Below the pieces are notes generated by a model, which saw nothing but the letters and a program-made list of their open reading frames with translations, made no database searches and was not told the DNA's origin. Shown piece after piece: positions 52,487 to 61,881 of a DNA stretch of 64,000 nt (its first letter is position 1; each line of letters starts with the position of its first letter). Made by a program: the position numbers and the translations under genes. The DNA comes from CAIVVT01 sp963838205 (GTDB taxonomy: Bacteria; Acidobacteriota; Terriglobia; Bryobacterales; Bryobacteraceae). The DNA is taken from NCBI GenBank assembly GCA_963838205.1, contig CAWIQF010000009.1:186001-250000 (forward strand), read 5' to 3'.

Positions 52487-53260
52487 GTGAAGTTGCAAGA
52501 CCGGGTCGCTGTCATCACTGGAGCGGGCGCGGGCATCGGACGCTTCAGTGCGATCGAGTTTGCCAAAGCGGGGGCGGCCGTGGTTGTGGCCGATATCAAT
52601 GCCGCCGGTGCGGAGGAAACGGCCGGCATGATCGCGGTCCAGGGAGGCACGGCCCTGGCTGTCGAGACCGACGTCTCGCAGCCGCAATCGGTCGAGCGCC
52701 TGGTGGCACGCGCGATAGAACGCTTCTCGCGGGTGAACGTGCTGTTCAACAACGCCGCCATCCAGGTGAACAAGACGATTGAGGACACAACGTTTGAAGA
52801 GTGGAACCGCGAGATTGCGGTGAACCTAGGCGGCGTGTTCCTGTGTTCGAAGTACTTGCTGCCGCGCCTGCGTGAAACGCGCGGCAACATCATCAACATG
52901 TCGTCGGTGAACGGCTTCTTCGTGGAGCCGTTCTGCGCCGGTTATTGCGCCACGAAGGCCGCCATCATCGGGCTGACCAAGGCGATGGCCATCGACCACG
53001 GCAAGGAGGGCATCCGCGTGAACTGCATCTGTCCGGGCTACATCGACGCCGGGCTGGCGGAAGGTTATTTCCAAGCCCAGCCGGACCCCGCGGCGGCGCG
53101 GGCCGCGGCCGGGAAACTGCACGCGCTATGGCGCATCGGGCGGCCGGAGGAAGTGGGGCGCGTGGCGGTGTTCCTGGCCAGCGACGAGGCGTCGTTCGTA
53201 ACCGGCGCGTCCATCGTAGTGGACGGCGGCTTCGGCTCGGGGCTGCCGCCCTCGAGTTGA
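52487..53260 (+). CDS. Short-chain dehydrogenase/reductase (SDR)
   Basis: A 257-residue classical SDR. The Rossmann motif is TGAGAGIGRF at residues 11-20, FNNAAI replaces NNAG, and the catalytic Ser and Tyr-x-x-x-Lys are in NMSSVNGFF and GYCATKAAII. VADIN after strand 2 implies NAD(H). C-terminal CPGYIDAGLAEG and FVTGASIVVDGGFG are typical. Start is GTG 52487 with CAGGAG eight bases upstream. Alcohol substrate unknown. Confidence 0.92.
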   Translation: MKLQDRVAVITGAGAGIGRFSAIEFAKAGAAVVVADINAAGAEETAGMIAVQGGTALAVETDVSQPQSVERLVARAIERFSRVNVLFNNAAIQVNKTIEDTTFEEWNREIAVNLGGVFLCSKYLLPRLRETRGNIINMSSVNGFFVEPFCAGYCATKAAIIGLTKAMAIDHGKEGIRVNCICPGYIDAGLAEGYFQAQPDPAAARAAAGKLHALWRIGRPEEVGRVAVFLASDEASFVTGASIVVDGGFGSGLPPSS

Positions 53261-53388
53261 TCGGCTGGCGTCGCTCCAGAGAGAACAGGAACGGCTCGCC
53301 GCGCGAGAGTTCCTGGGAGCGGACGTCCGGCGCGCCGGCTCGATTGGAGTCCAGGCCCAAGCCCGTTCGCGCCGCTTCGGAGCGCGCC

Positions 53389-54234
53389 TCAGTTCTTCAC
53401 CTGAAAGTTCGCGGACTGCTCCGCGGACGTCTTCGCCAGTTTGTCCCGCGCCCGCACTGTGAGTCGATACTCGCCTGGCGCCTGGTTGGCGCTGACGGTC
53501 AGGCTGAATCCGCCCACGAGCCAACGCTTCGGGTAGAACGGAGAATCGTGTTCCTGCGCCGCAACGGGTTGTTCGTATAACAAGTTCCCCGACGGCCCGT
53601 AGACGGCCAACCCGTACTCGACGTCGAACGCGTTCGACTCCCTGAGCGAATAGCCGGCAATCTCGAAGCGCGCCCAGAGCGTTGCCCCGGGCCGGTAGGT
53701 CGCGGGATCGAGCGCAATGGCGTCGTCCTCGCCGCGGTAAAATCGGACGCCTCGCACCGTGATCCCCGGGAGCTTTTCCGGTGTGCGGCCATGAACACGG
53801 AACTGGATGAGGAGTTCGGCGGATGACTGCGCGAGTTCATCGGCAACGCGCAGATGGATGGCGTAAAGCCCGGCGTACAATTCGGGCGGCAGTGGGACCG
53901 TTTGTTCGACTTTGGGCAACCAGTCTTTGTCGCGCGAAGTAACCTCGTCCCGAACCGCACCGTTCGAGATCGGCTCCAGCAGGAGCCCGTCCGGATCCGT
54001 CAGATACATCTGCCAGCGCAGATCCACCGCGTCGTTTTTCGCCGTGTAGCCGGCCATGCGATAACTCAGGTAGAGCAGTTCACCGGGCACATACTCGTAG
54101 CTGGCTGGGATTGCCGGGCCATCTTCGCGCCGATCGTGAAGAATGGCACTGACAATCGCCAGCTTGGAGGGTACGGCCTGGGCGGTAGTGAGCACCGCCA
54201 GCACCGCCAGAAGCCATCTGCCGGGACGGCGCAC
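53389..54234 (-). CDS. Exported hypothetical protein (beta-sandwich)
   Basis: A 281-residue exported protein: signal peptide WLLAVLAVLTTAQA, then three beta-rich segments with matching strands (PGELLYLSYRMAGYTAKN, LWARFEIAGYSLRESNAFDV, PGEYRLTVRARDKLAK), which look like repeated immunoglobulin-type domains. I do not know a family. Start is GTG 54234 with AAAGGA upstream. It lies 20 bp after the lipoprotein gene on the same strand and is likely in one operon. Confidence 0.7.
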   Translation of the reverse strand: MRRPGRWLLAVLAVLTTAQAVPSKLAIVSAILHDRREDGPAIPASYEYVPGELLYLSYRMAGYTAKNDAVDLRWQMYLTDPDGLLLEPISNGAVRDEVTSRDKDWLPKVEQTVPLPPELYAGLYAIHLRVADELAQSSAELLIQFRVHGRTPEKLPGITVRGVRFYRGEDDAIALDPATYRPGATLWARFEIAGYSLRESNAFDVEYGLAVYGPSGNLLYEQPVAAQEHDSPFYPKRWLVGGFSLTVSANQAPGEYRLTVRARDKLAKTSAEQSANFQVKN

Positions 54235-54254
54235 GCTGCCTTCCTTTCGTCCAG

Positions 54255-54845
54255 CTACTTCTTCGCGGGCGTCGCCGGCGCAGGCAGCGGAGGGTTCGCC
54301 CCCACGTCGCCGAAAGCGGGAGTGGTGGAACCGCTCTGCACATCCGAACCGAGCTGGAACGGTATCTCAATGAGCGCCGTCTGCTCGTTCTCAGGATCGC
54401 CTCCGCTCGACACGCGAAGCCTGTAGGCGCCCTGGGGTACGTCGAACAAGATACGCCCGGAGCGGGTTTCCTTCGTCTGCAGCAAGCGCAGATAACCCAG
54501 CCACTCGGGTACGCCCCCGCCTTCGCTGATTTCCGGGTAAACCTGACCCTTCGCATCTTCCAACTGCAGCAGGGGAGCCGCCTTCTCCTCAGGGGCGTTG
54601 TTGACTACCGAGATGTTGATCAGCAGGTACCTGTTCCGCGGTATCCGTTGGCCATTCGTGGATTCCAGCGTTTCACGCCATTCCGATTCAATCGCCGTGT
54701 ATGTCAACTGACCGACCGCGACTGCGCTTCCCATGGCGGCCACGCGATCCTCGTGCCTAATCCTCGAACAGCCAGGAAGCGCAACCAAGCTCGTCAAAAG
54801 AGCAAGCACGTAAACAACAAATCCAAATCCTCGAAGACGCATCAT
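54255..54845 (-). CDS. Lipoprotein of unknown function
   Basis: A 196-residue predicted lipoprotein with lipobox LVALPGCS at about residues 20-27. The mature part is a beta-sandwich (LTYTAIESEWRETLES; YLLINISVVNNAPEE) resembling DUF4352/telokin-type domains, with a Pro/Ala-rich tail. Start is one of two adjacent ATGs (54845 or 54842). First gene of a pair with the exported protein at 53389. Confidence 0.72.
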   Translation of the reverse strand: MMRLRGFGFVVYVLALLTSLVALPGCSRIRHEDRVAAMGSAVAVGQLTYTAIESEWRETLESTNGQRIPRNRYLLINISVVNNAPEEKAAPLLQLEDAKGQVYPEISEGGGVPEWLGYLRLLQTKETRSGRILFDVPQGAYRLRVSSGGDPENEQTALIEIPFQLGSDVQSGSTTPAFGDVGANPPLPAPATPAKK

Positions 54846-55109
54846 AATAGAAGCCTTTCCCGACCTTACCGAAATACGGCGTCTGCTGCAATTCCTGTCC
54901 TTCCTGTTCTTCTTCTGCGGGAGCGGCGCTCCCTCACCTTTCGCCCGCCATCCGGGCGGCTGCTGTCACTCCGCCGCCCTGGTGGAGGCTCGTGTGGCGC
55001 ACGGACAGAGGAGCGAGCGTGCGGCCGGAACCTTCCATAGACCACAATATAGTCATCCTCCCGCTTTCACCGCGCGACTGGAATCCGCGAGCGGCGGGAA
55101 CTGCCCCTC

Positions 55110-56111
55110 ATGGATAACCTTACGCACTCTCTGGTCGGGCTCATGCTGGCCCGCGTTGGATTGAATCGGCTTGGTGTAGGCGCGACAGCGCTCGTCATCG
55201 TCGGAGCCAATCTACCCGACATCGACGTCGTCACGGCCGTCGCCGGCAGGCTCACGTATCTGGAATACCATCGCGGCTGGACTCACTCCTTTGCGTTGGC
55301 GCCAGTGCTGGCCCTGCTGCCTCTGCCCATCTGGTGGCTCGCCACACGCAAGCGCGGTGCCGGGCTGAAGGCGTTTGCCTATGCCTGGCTGGCCGTGTTT
55401 GCCGGCATTGTCAGCCACCTTTTCATGGATTGTTGGAATACATACGGCGTGCGCCTCCTGACCCCGTTCTCCGACCACTGGTATCGGCTGGACTGGGTGT
55501 ACATCGTCGATATATGGATTTGGGCGCTACTGCTGGTGGGCGCAGTGGCGCCGCTTCTGGTCCGAATGGTGGATAGCGAAATCGGCGTCCGGCGTGGTTC
55601 GGGACGCGGTGGCGCCTGGGTGGTCCTCTTTCTGCTGTGTGGTTTCATCGCCCTGCGTGGCGCGTTGCACGCCCAGGCGGTCACCACGATTGAATCGCGG
55701 CTCTACGACACTCACGCCCCGCAACGCGTGGCGGCGCTGCCCGGGCCTTTCGCTCCCTGGCGCTGGACAGGCCTAGTGGAGACGGAAAGAGCTTGGCATG
55801 TTGTCCCAGTTGACCTGTTGCGCGAGTACGACCCCGATGCCGGTCGCGCGCTGTCGAAACCCGAACTGCCGCTGCCCCAAGAAAGTGCAGTCCGAGCTTC
55901 CCAGACCGGGCGCATTTTTCTGAATTTCACGCGTTACCCGTACTGGCGCGCCATCCCTTCCCCACGACTGGAAGGCGGAACGCTGGTTCGAGTCTCCGAT
56001 CTCCGGTTCGGCCTGCCGGAGGAATCGCCCTTCAGCGCCTCCTTCGAGTTCGACTCGGCGGGCCGGTTGGTTCGAGAGGAACTTGTAGGACTCGGAGGGA
56101 AACAACGCTGA
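55110..56111 (+). CDS. Membrane-bound metal-dependent hydrolase, YdjM/DUF457 family
   Basis: A 333-residue inner-membrane protein. MDNLTHSLVGLMLARVG is the family N-terminus, with HxxxG and later NLPDIDVV, YHRGWTHSF and IVSHLFMDCWNTYG giving His/Asp ligands. Helices span about residues 5-200; a soluble C-terminal domain follows. E. coli YdjM is induced by DNA damage; biochemical role unknown. It stands alone, with no adjacent regulator. Confidence 0.85.
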   Translation: MDNLTHSLVGLMLARVGLNRLGVGATALVIVGANLPDIDVVTAVAGRLTYLEYHRGWTHSFALAPVLALLPLPIWWLATRKRGAGLKAFAYAWLAVFAGIVSHLFMDCWNTYGVRLLTPFSDHWYRLDWVYIVDIWIWALLLVGAVAPLLVRMVDSEIGVRRGSGRGGAWVVLFLLCGFIALRGALHAQAVTTIESRLYDTHAPQRVAALPGPFAPWRWTGLVETERAWHVVPVDLLREYDPDAGRALSKPELPLPQESAVRASQTGRIFLNFTRYPYWRAIPSPRLEGGTLVRVSDLRFGLPEESPFSASFEFDSAGRLVREELVGLGGKQR

Positions 56112-56253
56112 TCGGCGCGCCACCAGCGCCAGCCTGGGCCAGCACTGGGCGAAGCCGCCTCCGGGTCGCAGAGAGCAGACCTTTTGTCGCGTCACGATCG
56201 GCGTGCCTGTGCGAGCCGAGGTGCGCCACCTGAGTGGCCGGTCGGCGCGTACC

Positions 56254-57162
56254 CTACCCGAGCATGTCGAACAATGAGCCGCGCGGCAATTGGGCGCGCA
56301 TTTCCAGCATTGCCTGCTGCTGTGTTTGCGCGGTCTGCTCGGTCGTAATCACTTGCGCCTGATCGGCGTCGGTCAGCTGCGATTGGTTGGTCTGCAGATT
56401 CAATTGCATTGTGGATGCAGCGCTGAGAGCAGAAGTGATCGAGCTCTCCGCGTTTCCGTAGAAAGCCTGGACATTGTTCAGATGTTGGTCCGCCGTGGCA
56501 AGCTGAGTGACGGCATTCGTAATCGCCGGGCTGTTGTTCGTCAGCAAGCCCTGACGCAGGTTTTCGATGGACTGCAGAATGTTTTGGGTGGGATCGGCGT
56601 TGTTGAAGATATCCGTGGCTGTCATGGCGATCGAAAACGTGTTCCCCATCGCATCGATGCCCAATCTGGTGGCTGGAGCCGTCGTGTTGGCAGTGAATGG
56701 CGGCGTGTTCGCGTAGTTGATCGAGTAAGGGGCAGCTGCATCGCTGTCGCCGCCGAACAGATATCGCCCCTCATTCGTCGAATTCGCGATCCCAACCATC
56801 TGCGTTTCAAGATCCTGAATCTGGCCGGCGAGCACCTGCCGTGTCTGGGCGCTGGTCGTGCCGGTGGCTCCTTGGGCGGCCAGCGAGTCGATGTTGTCCA
56901 TAATTGTCGCGGCACTCTCGAGATCGCTGCTGGCCATGCCAACTTCCGAATTCAATGTGTTGAGGTTGGACTGGCTTTGTTCGACGCGCGCCAGGTCGGC
57001 CTGGTTCTGCACGATGGCGGGAACGCTCGCGGGATCGTCGGAGGCGTTGAGTATCCGCTTGCCGCTGGCGAGTTCCTGTTGCGCCCGGGACATGGCGGCA
57101 TTGAGCACATTGAGCTGGTTGATAAACAACGCATCTTTGCTGTTGGAGACTAGGAGGTCCAT
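56254..57162 (-). CDS. flgL: Flagellar hook-associated protein 3 (FlgL)
   Basis: A 302-residue flagellin-family protein that caps the hook-filament junction. The N-terminal coiled coil (INQLNVLNAAMSRAQQELAS; KRILNASDDPASVP) and C-terminal helix (TEQTAQTQQQAMLEMRAQLP) are the D0/D1 elements; no filament-specific hypervariable part. Start ATG 57162 with GGGAG upstream. Follows flgK by 36 bp on the same strand. Confidence 0.92.
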   Translation of the reverse strand: MDLLVSNSKDALFINQLNVLNAAMSRAQQELASGKRILNASDDPASVPAIVQNQADLARVEQSQSNLNTLNSEVGMASSDLESAATIMDNIDSLAAQGATGTTSAQTRQVLAGQIQDLETQMVGIANSTNEGRYLFGGDSDAAAPYSINYANTPPFTANTTAPATRLGIDAMGNTFSIAMTATDIFNNADPTQNILQSIENLRQGLLTNNSPAITNAVTQLATADQHLNNVQAFYGNAESSITSALSAASTMQLNLQTNQSQLTDADQAQVITTEQTAQTQQQAMLEMRAQLPRGSLFDMLG

Positions 57163-57198
57163 TTAACATCTCTCCCCAAAAGTGCCGTCCTCAAATCA

Positions 57199-58581
57199 TC
57201 ACTGAACCATATCGTTGATCAACTCCAGCGTGATCTCATCAATGACCTGCACGAACTTCGACATCGCCTCGTAGCCGCGTTGATACTCGAGCAGATTCAT
57301 AGCTTCTTCGTCCAGGCTGACGCCCTGCACGCTCTGGCGCGCCGACTGCGCCTGGGCAGTGAGGCTCTCCGTTGTGGTCTGGTCGTTCCCGGCGTTGGAG
57401 ACCATTTGCCCCACCTGTGCCACCAGGCTGGCGTAGTTCTGGCTCAGCGTTTGTGTTTGGCCGGGGATCAGATTGGTGGCCTGCTGAAGATTCGTCACCT
57501 GCACGGCGATCGCGTTTCCTCCCGCGGCCGCCGGAGCGGCCAGGGCGAGTTGGGACGTGGTCAGAGGATTCACGCTGATCGTCGCTGCGGCTCCATTGGC
57601 CGCACTGAAGGTGAACAGGTCTTGGGCCTGCAGGTTGCCCTGCGGGATGCCCGTCTGGTCCACGCCCCCTTCGAGGGCGCCATTCACCGCCGTGGCGAAA
57701 CTCTGCGCCAGTTGGTTCAAACTTGCCACAGTGGCCGGCATCACGCTGCTGGTCATGTTCAGGATGGCCTTAAGGCTGCCGGACTGCAGTCCCTGGGAAA
57801 CATCATTGCCCTGACTGTCCTCCAGGACCATCTGGCCGGCGCCGGGGACCAATTGCAGCGGCAGCGCGGTATCCCCGCTCACAAGGGACGCCTGCCCGAC
57901 ACTGACGTTGACCGTACCGTTGTCCTGCTTGACAGCGCTCACATCTGCATACTGCGAAAGCTGTTCCAAAGCCTGCGACATGTTGGCGCTCAGTCCGGGA
58001 TCGGTGGCCGCGCCCGCGTTCTCCTCGATTTGCTGGTTAATCGAAGCAATCTGCTGTGCGATCTGATTCACCTGGCCGACCTGCGCAGTCAAATCCTGCT
58101 GAACGCCCTGGCTCACTTGATCTAACTGATTGATGGATTGGTTGAACGCCTGGGCGACCTGCTGCGCGCTGTCGAGTGCATTTTGCCGCAGGCTCGAGTC
58201 GTTCGGTGTCGTCGTAAGAGCCGAGAAGGCATTGAAGAACCCACTGAGCGCCGGGGAGATCCCCGATTGCCCGTCGATCGGAAAGACGGCTTGGAGGCTC
58301 GTGTACTGTTGGGACTCCTGCGTCGCCTCGCCTTGATCGCTTACACACTGCCGGACGTTCTGCTCTGCATATTGATCCCGTGTGTCGACAGTCCCCCCAT
58401 ACACGACGCCGCCGCCGACCGCCGACTGCGTGTCAAAAGGCTGCGACTCGAACTGCGCGACCTGCTTGGCATAGCCCGGTGTGGAAGCGTTGGCGGTGTT
58501 GTTGGCCGTGACGTTCATGGCCTGCTGGAACGCGCCCAGAGCGTTCGACGACATGTGCAGAATACTGAACAGACTGCCCAT
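57199..58581 (-). CDS. flgK: Flagellar hook-associated protein 1 (FlgK)
   Basis: A 460-residue hook-filament junction protein. The N-terminus SILHMSSNALGAFQQAMNVT with NNTANASTPGYAKQ is diagnostic of FlgK rod-type ends; a coiled coil follows (VGQVNQIAQQIASINQQIEE), and the C-terminus LLEYQRGYEAMSKFVQVIDE is the conserved end. Slightly shorter than E. coli FlgK (547), lacking part of the central domain. It begins 3 bp after the flgN-like gene, indicating an operon. Confidence 0.93.
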   Translation of the reverse strand: MGSLFSILHMSSNALGAFQQAMNVTANNTANASTPGYAKQVAQFESQPFDTQSAVGGGVVYGGTVDTRDQYAEQNVRQCVSDQGEATQESQQYTSLQAVFPIDGQSGISPALSGFFNAFSALTTTPNDSSLRQNALDSAQQVAQAFNQSINQLDQVSQGVQQDLTAQVGQVNQIAQQIASINQQIEENAGAATDPGLSANMSQALEQLSQYADVSAVKQDNGTVNVSVGQASLVSGDTALPLQLVPGAGQMVLEDSQGNDVSQGLQSGSLKAILNMTSSVMPATVASLNQLAQSFATAVNGALEGGVDQTGIPQGNLQAQDLFTFSAANGAAATISVNPLTTSQLALAAPAAAGGNAIAVQVTNLQQATNLIPGQTQTLSQNYASLVAQVGQMVSNAGNDQTTTESLTAQAQSARQSVQGVSLDEEAMNLLEYQRGYEAMSKFVQVIDEITLELINDMVQ

Positions 58582-58584
58582 GGC

Positions 58585-59010
58585 TCAGCCTCGTATCTCG
58601 AGCCGGTGCGGGGCCGCGATGTAGTGACCCGCGCCAGGAACATCAACCAGTCCGCCGTAGCCGTGTTGCTCAGTTTGGTGAATCCTGAACAACGCAGCAT
58701 GAAAGCTCTTTGCGGCGGCGAGCAGCACCTGCACCCTGCGGCTGCGAGTTTTGACTGCCGTCATTCTGCTCTGCAGCCGCTCCCGCGGAAGTCCTTTCGA
58801 CTCGGCTGATCGCACTTTGTCCTGGCAGGCCCGAAGCTCATCAGTGGCCGAGTCAATCGACACGCCGAAGGAGCCCATCCCCTCGCGGCTCAAGTCCTTC
58901 AAACCGTCCTCGGCTACCCTCAACTGCACAAGCAACCGATCAAGCAACGTCATCACAATGTCGCCATCGACCGGGGACGGTTGTGCTCCCTGGCCGATCT
59001 TTTCACTCAT
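58585..59010 (-). CDS. FlgN-like flagellar export chaperone (by position)
   Basis: A 141-residue helical, charged protein without a strong family signature. Its place between flgM and flgK, its size and its all-helical first half (DIVMTLLDRLLVQLRVAEDG, DELRACQDKVRSAESKGL) fit FlgN, the chaperone for FlgK and FlgL. The last 40 residues (HQTEQHGYGGLVDVPGAGHY) are not typical. It is named by context, so confidence in function is moderate. Confidence 0.6.
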   Translation of the reverse strand: MSEKIGQGAQPSPVDGDIVMTLLDRLLVQLRVAEDGLKDLSREGMGSFGVSIDSATDELRACQDKVRSAESKGLPRERLQSRMTAVKTRSRRVQVLLAAAKSFHAALFRIHQTEQHGYGGLVDVPGAGHYIAAPHRLEIRG

Positions 59011-59145
59011 ACGACTGCCCCTTTCGGCTCATCGTTCAAACAGCGCCACCTTCGCCCCTGATAGAAGTAGTGACAATCGAACACACACCCCGACCACCGA
59101 TGGCGGCTTCCCGCTCCAATTCGTGGATTTCAGAATTTGCTCGAA

Positions 59146-59451
59146 CTACGACGATCCCGAACCGGACAACATGTCCGTGATGATCGAATCGGCGACTTTT
59201 TCTGGTTGCGGGTTGTACTGACCACTCTGAACCACTTTGGCCAGTTCGGCGATCTTGGCCGCTCGCTCCGGCGTGGAACTCAGGTTGCCCACCTGATCGG
59301 CCACGGCCGAAAGACGGACTTCATCTTTCCCGGTCGCACCCTCGCCAGGCTTGGCTGTGGACGCGCCTTGTCGCGCGGCGGACCGGACATCCTGGCTTGC
59401 ACCAGTAGCCGCGGGGCCGATCCCAGAGGGTTGATTATCGTGGATGCGCAT
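59146..59451 (-). CDS. flgM: Anti-sigma-28 factor FlgM
   Basis: A 101-residue protein. The N-terminal half is Ala/Gly/Thr-rich and disordered, as in FlgM; the C-terminal half holds the sigma-28-binding helices (DEVRLSAVADQVGNLSSTPE, RAAKIAELAKVVQSGQY, EKVADSIITDML). FlgM holds FliA inactive until it is exported through the finished hook. ATG 59451. A sigma-28 promoter lies 51 bp upstream, so the gene is expressed under its own target. Confidence 0.9.
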   Translation of the reverse strand: MRIHDNQPSGIGPAATGASQDVRSAARQGASTAKPGEGATGKDEVRLSAVADQVGNLSSTPERAAKIAELAKVVQSGQYNPQPEKVADSIITDMLSGSGSS

Positions 59452-59501
59452 CGAAGTTGTCCCGATTCGAGCGATCTATGAATGCGGGCCTCCTGAGTAT
59501 T

Positions 59502-59528
59502 CTATCGGCACTCGGCCAAAAAACTTTA
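59502..59528 (-). promoter_or_regulatory. Sigma-28 (FliA) promoter of flgM-flgN-flgK-flgL
   Basis: On the minus strand TAAAGTTT, 11 bp, GCCGATAG: the consensus is TAAAGTTT-N11-GCCGATAA, so 15 of 16 positions match. It lies 51 bp before the flgM ATG. No sigma-70 promoter was seen there. Confidence 0.9.
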
Positions 59529-59660
59529 GGCCTGCAAGCTATTATGCCGCTCGCGAAGGAGAACGGGCTGCCAGATCGGTCCCTCGGGACGACTGACGGA
59601 TTCTCAACCCAACCACTCTGAATGCTCTGATTCCCAACGGGTTGGCGTGCGCGCGCGGAG

Positions 59661-59999
59661 TTACAGCAAGGCCTTCCACCAGGTCTTTGGCCGAGCAGGG
59701 ACCGCGTGCAGGTTCGAAGAACTTTCTTTGGCGCCACTGCGCGATCTGTAGTCCTCCAAAAGAGACTCCGCACTGTAGCCGATCTGCTCTGCGTACTGCC
59801 GGATGTAGCTGATGTCAAAGATGCCGCCCGGCAAGCGCTGGTAGGCCCGCTCCTCGATTGCTTCCAGGAAATGCCGGCTGATTTTGGTGCGTTCACAGAT
59901 GAGTTCGAGACTCACGCCGCTGCGGATGCGGTGGGTTCTGGCATCCGAATGGCGGACGGACGTGCGATCATGCCTCGGAGCCATTTGTGCTGTGGCCAA
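59661..59999 (-). CDS. Helix-turn-helix protein, RodZ-N-like, TTG start
   Basis: A 112-residue protein with an HTH_25/RodZ-type domain (RIRSGVSLELICERTKISRHF, ERAYQRLPGGIFDISYIRQY) and a short tail with no transmembrane helix, so not a full RodZ. It could be a DNA-binding or partner protein. The TTG at 59999 is chosen because GGGAGG is six bases upstream; the Met five codons later lacks such a site. Confidence 0.7.
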   Translation of the reverse strand: MATAQMAPRHDRTSVRHSDARTHRIRSGVSLELICERTKISRHFLEAIEERAYQRLPGGIFDISYIRQYAEQIGYSAESLLEDYRSRSGAKESSSNLHAVPARPKTWWKALL

Positions 60000-60343
60000 A
60001 AAAACCTCCCGAAGAAAACGAGCATACCATCCGTTGGTCAGGTTTGCTGTCAAATTATCATGAAATCACTACGGAATACTAGTCGCCCCCTGCCGTGGAC
60101 TCCAATTGGTGAACCCGTACTAATTAGGAATGATTACTCGGATGGCCGCTTTGCCTGAGCGGCTCTGGCCGCGCGCGGGTTGGTTCTCAGTGCGTGCTGT
60201 CGCGGGGTTGAGGCTGACCTGAAGGACAAGGGGCGCCGGGATTCCCGCTCGTCGTTCTCGTGGCTTGCTAAGAATGGCGGGGCACAACCATGGCAATCCG
60301 CCGTTTAGCCCGCCGCCGGCCGTCCCGGCCGCCCCGGCGGGTT

Positions 60344-61006
60344 TCATTCTTTTGAGGCCGCCGGCGTTCCCAGGGGCGGCTTGCGTTCTCGCGCTTTCGC
60401 GTAGTCGGCCGCTAGCTGGTGACCGATCCGCTCCGCGACGTCCGCCGCAGCACTGTGGAATTTCGCCCCCTGGCTTTCCTGAATCGTCAACCAAATCACG
60501 TCGCCATCCCGATTGACCAGACGGACCGAGGCGGAGGCCTCGTGTCGGCGCTCCTGTTTATGAACGCTCTCATGGTCTCCAATCGAGACGCCCGGCACGA
60601 TTTGGCTGCTGCTGCGACTGGAGCCTGTGGTTCCGGTGGATCCCAGCCTGGCCGTAATACCATCGGAGCTCTGAAAGTTGTCGGTGTAGATCAGGTCTTC
60701 GGCACTGCCCCTCAGCAGGGCATCGGCATGCTCCGGATTCTCCGTGAGCGCGAACAGGCTGGTGCGCTGAATTGTGGCGATCACCATGTCGCGGATCTGT
60801 TCCGCCCCTTCCCCGCCGCCGAATCGCTCTACGTAGACCCGCTTAATGCCGCCCAGTTGATCCAGTTGTGGTTTCACGCCGGCGTTGTCCGCCTGCGCCT
60901 TCTTCGCACTGACGACCGGTTCGAGCGCGGGATTCGCGCCCGGCGTTTGCGCTGACAACGTCCCAGCCGCCACCAGGGCCGCCACCGCGAGATCGCGCCA
61001 CGACAT
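60344..61006 (-). CDS. Exported hypothetical protein
   Basis: A 220-residue exported protein: signal peptide LAVAALVAAGTLSAQ, then an alpha/beta domain of the CsgG/TolB-N kind (KRVYVERFGGGEGAEQIRDM; ALTENPEHADALLRGSAE) seen in many envelope proteins. It follows the gene at 61007 with no gap, so the two are one operon. Family not certain. Confidence 0.7.
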   Translation of the reverse strand: MSWRDLAVAALVAAGTLSAQTPGANPALEPVVSAKKAQADNAGVKPQLDQLGGIKRVYVERFGGGEGAEQIRDMVIATIQRTSLFALTENPEHADALLRGSAEDLIYTDNFQSSDGITARLGSTGTTGSSRSSSQIVPGVSIGDHESVHKQERRHEASASVRLVNRDGDVIWLTIQESQGAKFHSAAADVAERIGHQLAADYAKARERKPPLGTPAASKE

Positions 61007-61465
61007 TCATTTGCCAGCCTTTCTCGCCTCGTCATCCTGGTATTCCACCTTGCGCCCGGTCCGCGCTTCCAGGCTGACCAGAAGTGACCGGAGGTCATCC
61101 TTGTCAACCCGGAACAGCAGTGCCTGCTGCTGCCCATCTTCCAATTCGAAGCCCACAGTGACATAGTGATCCCGCTTTTTCATCAGTACGAAAAGCGGTG
61201 ACAACAGGACGCTCTCCAAATAGCGGCGCTCGGCCCGCTGTCCATACTCCAGTTGGTTGATCCGTTCGTATGGCACGCGGATCATGCTCTTCTTCGCGTA
61301 GAAGACCAGCGAAAGCGAATCGGTGGTAACGAGCCAGCCCGGTGTCCGCGGGTTCAGATTGGCCAGCGTTCCCCCCAGGTACTCCACGGCGCTGCCCGGC
61401 CGGGCCGCCGCCCGGCTGGAGGCGCACGCCAGCCCCAGCACGATCATGAGAGACACGACTCGCAT
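61007..61465 (-). CDS. Exported hypothetical protein
   Basis: A 152-residue exported protein with signal peptide VVSLMIVLGLACASSRAAA and a compact beta-rich body (LVFYAKKSMIRVPYERINQL; RDHYVTVGFELEDGQQQALL) that reads like a PH- or bPH-type domain. It is first in a two-gene operon with 60344. ATG 61465 chosen; the longer upstream frame has no signal peptide. Confidence 0.7.
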   Translation of the reverse strand: MRVVSLMIVLGLACASSRAAARPGSAVEYLGGTLANLNPRTPGWLVTTDSLSLVFYAKKSMIRVPYERINQLEYGQRAERRYLESVLLSPLFVLMKKRDHYVTVGFELEDGQQQALLFRVDKDDLRSLLVSLEARTGRKVEYQDDEARKAGK

Positions 61466-61744
61466 GGGAACCGCTCCGGTTCTCCTGTCGAGTGAGTGCC
61501 GCTGCAGACCATTCCTCTCAGGCCTCCACAGGGCTTCCAGGAGAATCCGAAGCCCGCTGGCCCACACCCTGCGGCCGAATCCCTCAGAAGCCAATCTCGC
61601 GTTCCGGACCACCGGACGCCACTGGCCGATTCTGGGACCCGCTCTACCAGACAGAACGCTCCGGCCCGCCGGTGCCGGACTCCAGAATCGCCCGGGGTGC
61701 AACGCAGAGGTTTTGAGTTCTGGTATCTTTGATAGAAGAAGACT

Positions 61745-61820
61745 GGCCAGGTAGCTCAGTTGGTAGAGCGCGGCCCTGAAAAGGCCGGCGTCGGCGGTTC
61801 AAGTCCGTCCCTGGCCACCA
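61745..61820 (+). tRNA. tRNA-Phe (GAA)
   Basis: A complete 76-nt cloverleaf. Acceptor GGCCAGG pairs with CCTGGCC; D-arm GTAGCTCAGTTGGTAGAGC; anticodon loop CTGAAAA with GAA; T-arm with GTTCAAGTC; the CCA end is encoded. Confidence 0.98.
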
Positions 61821-61881
61821 TTTTTTCAAGCACTTACAGTCACCCTCCAGTCGAATCAGTCACCAAGAATGGGCACTGGTT

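Noticed and set aside
60303..60345. Terminator hairpin near 60.3 kb
   Set aside because: A GC-rich stem exists, but the T-tract is on the plus strand, where no gene ends; on the minus strand none follows.
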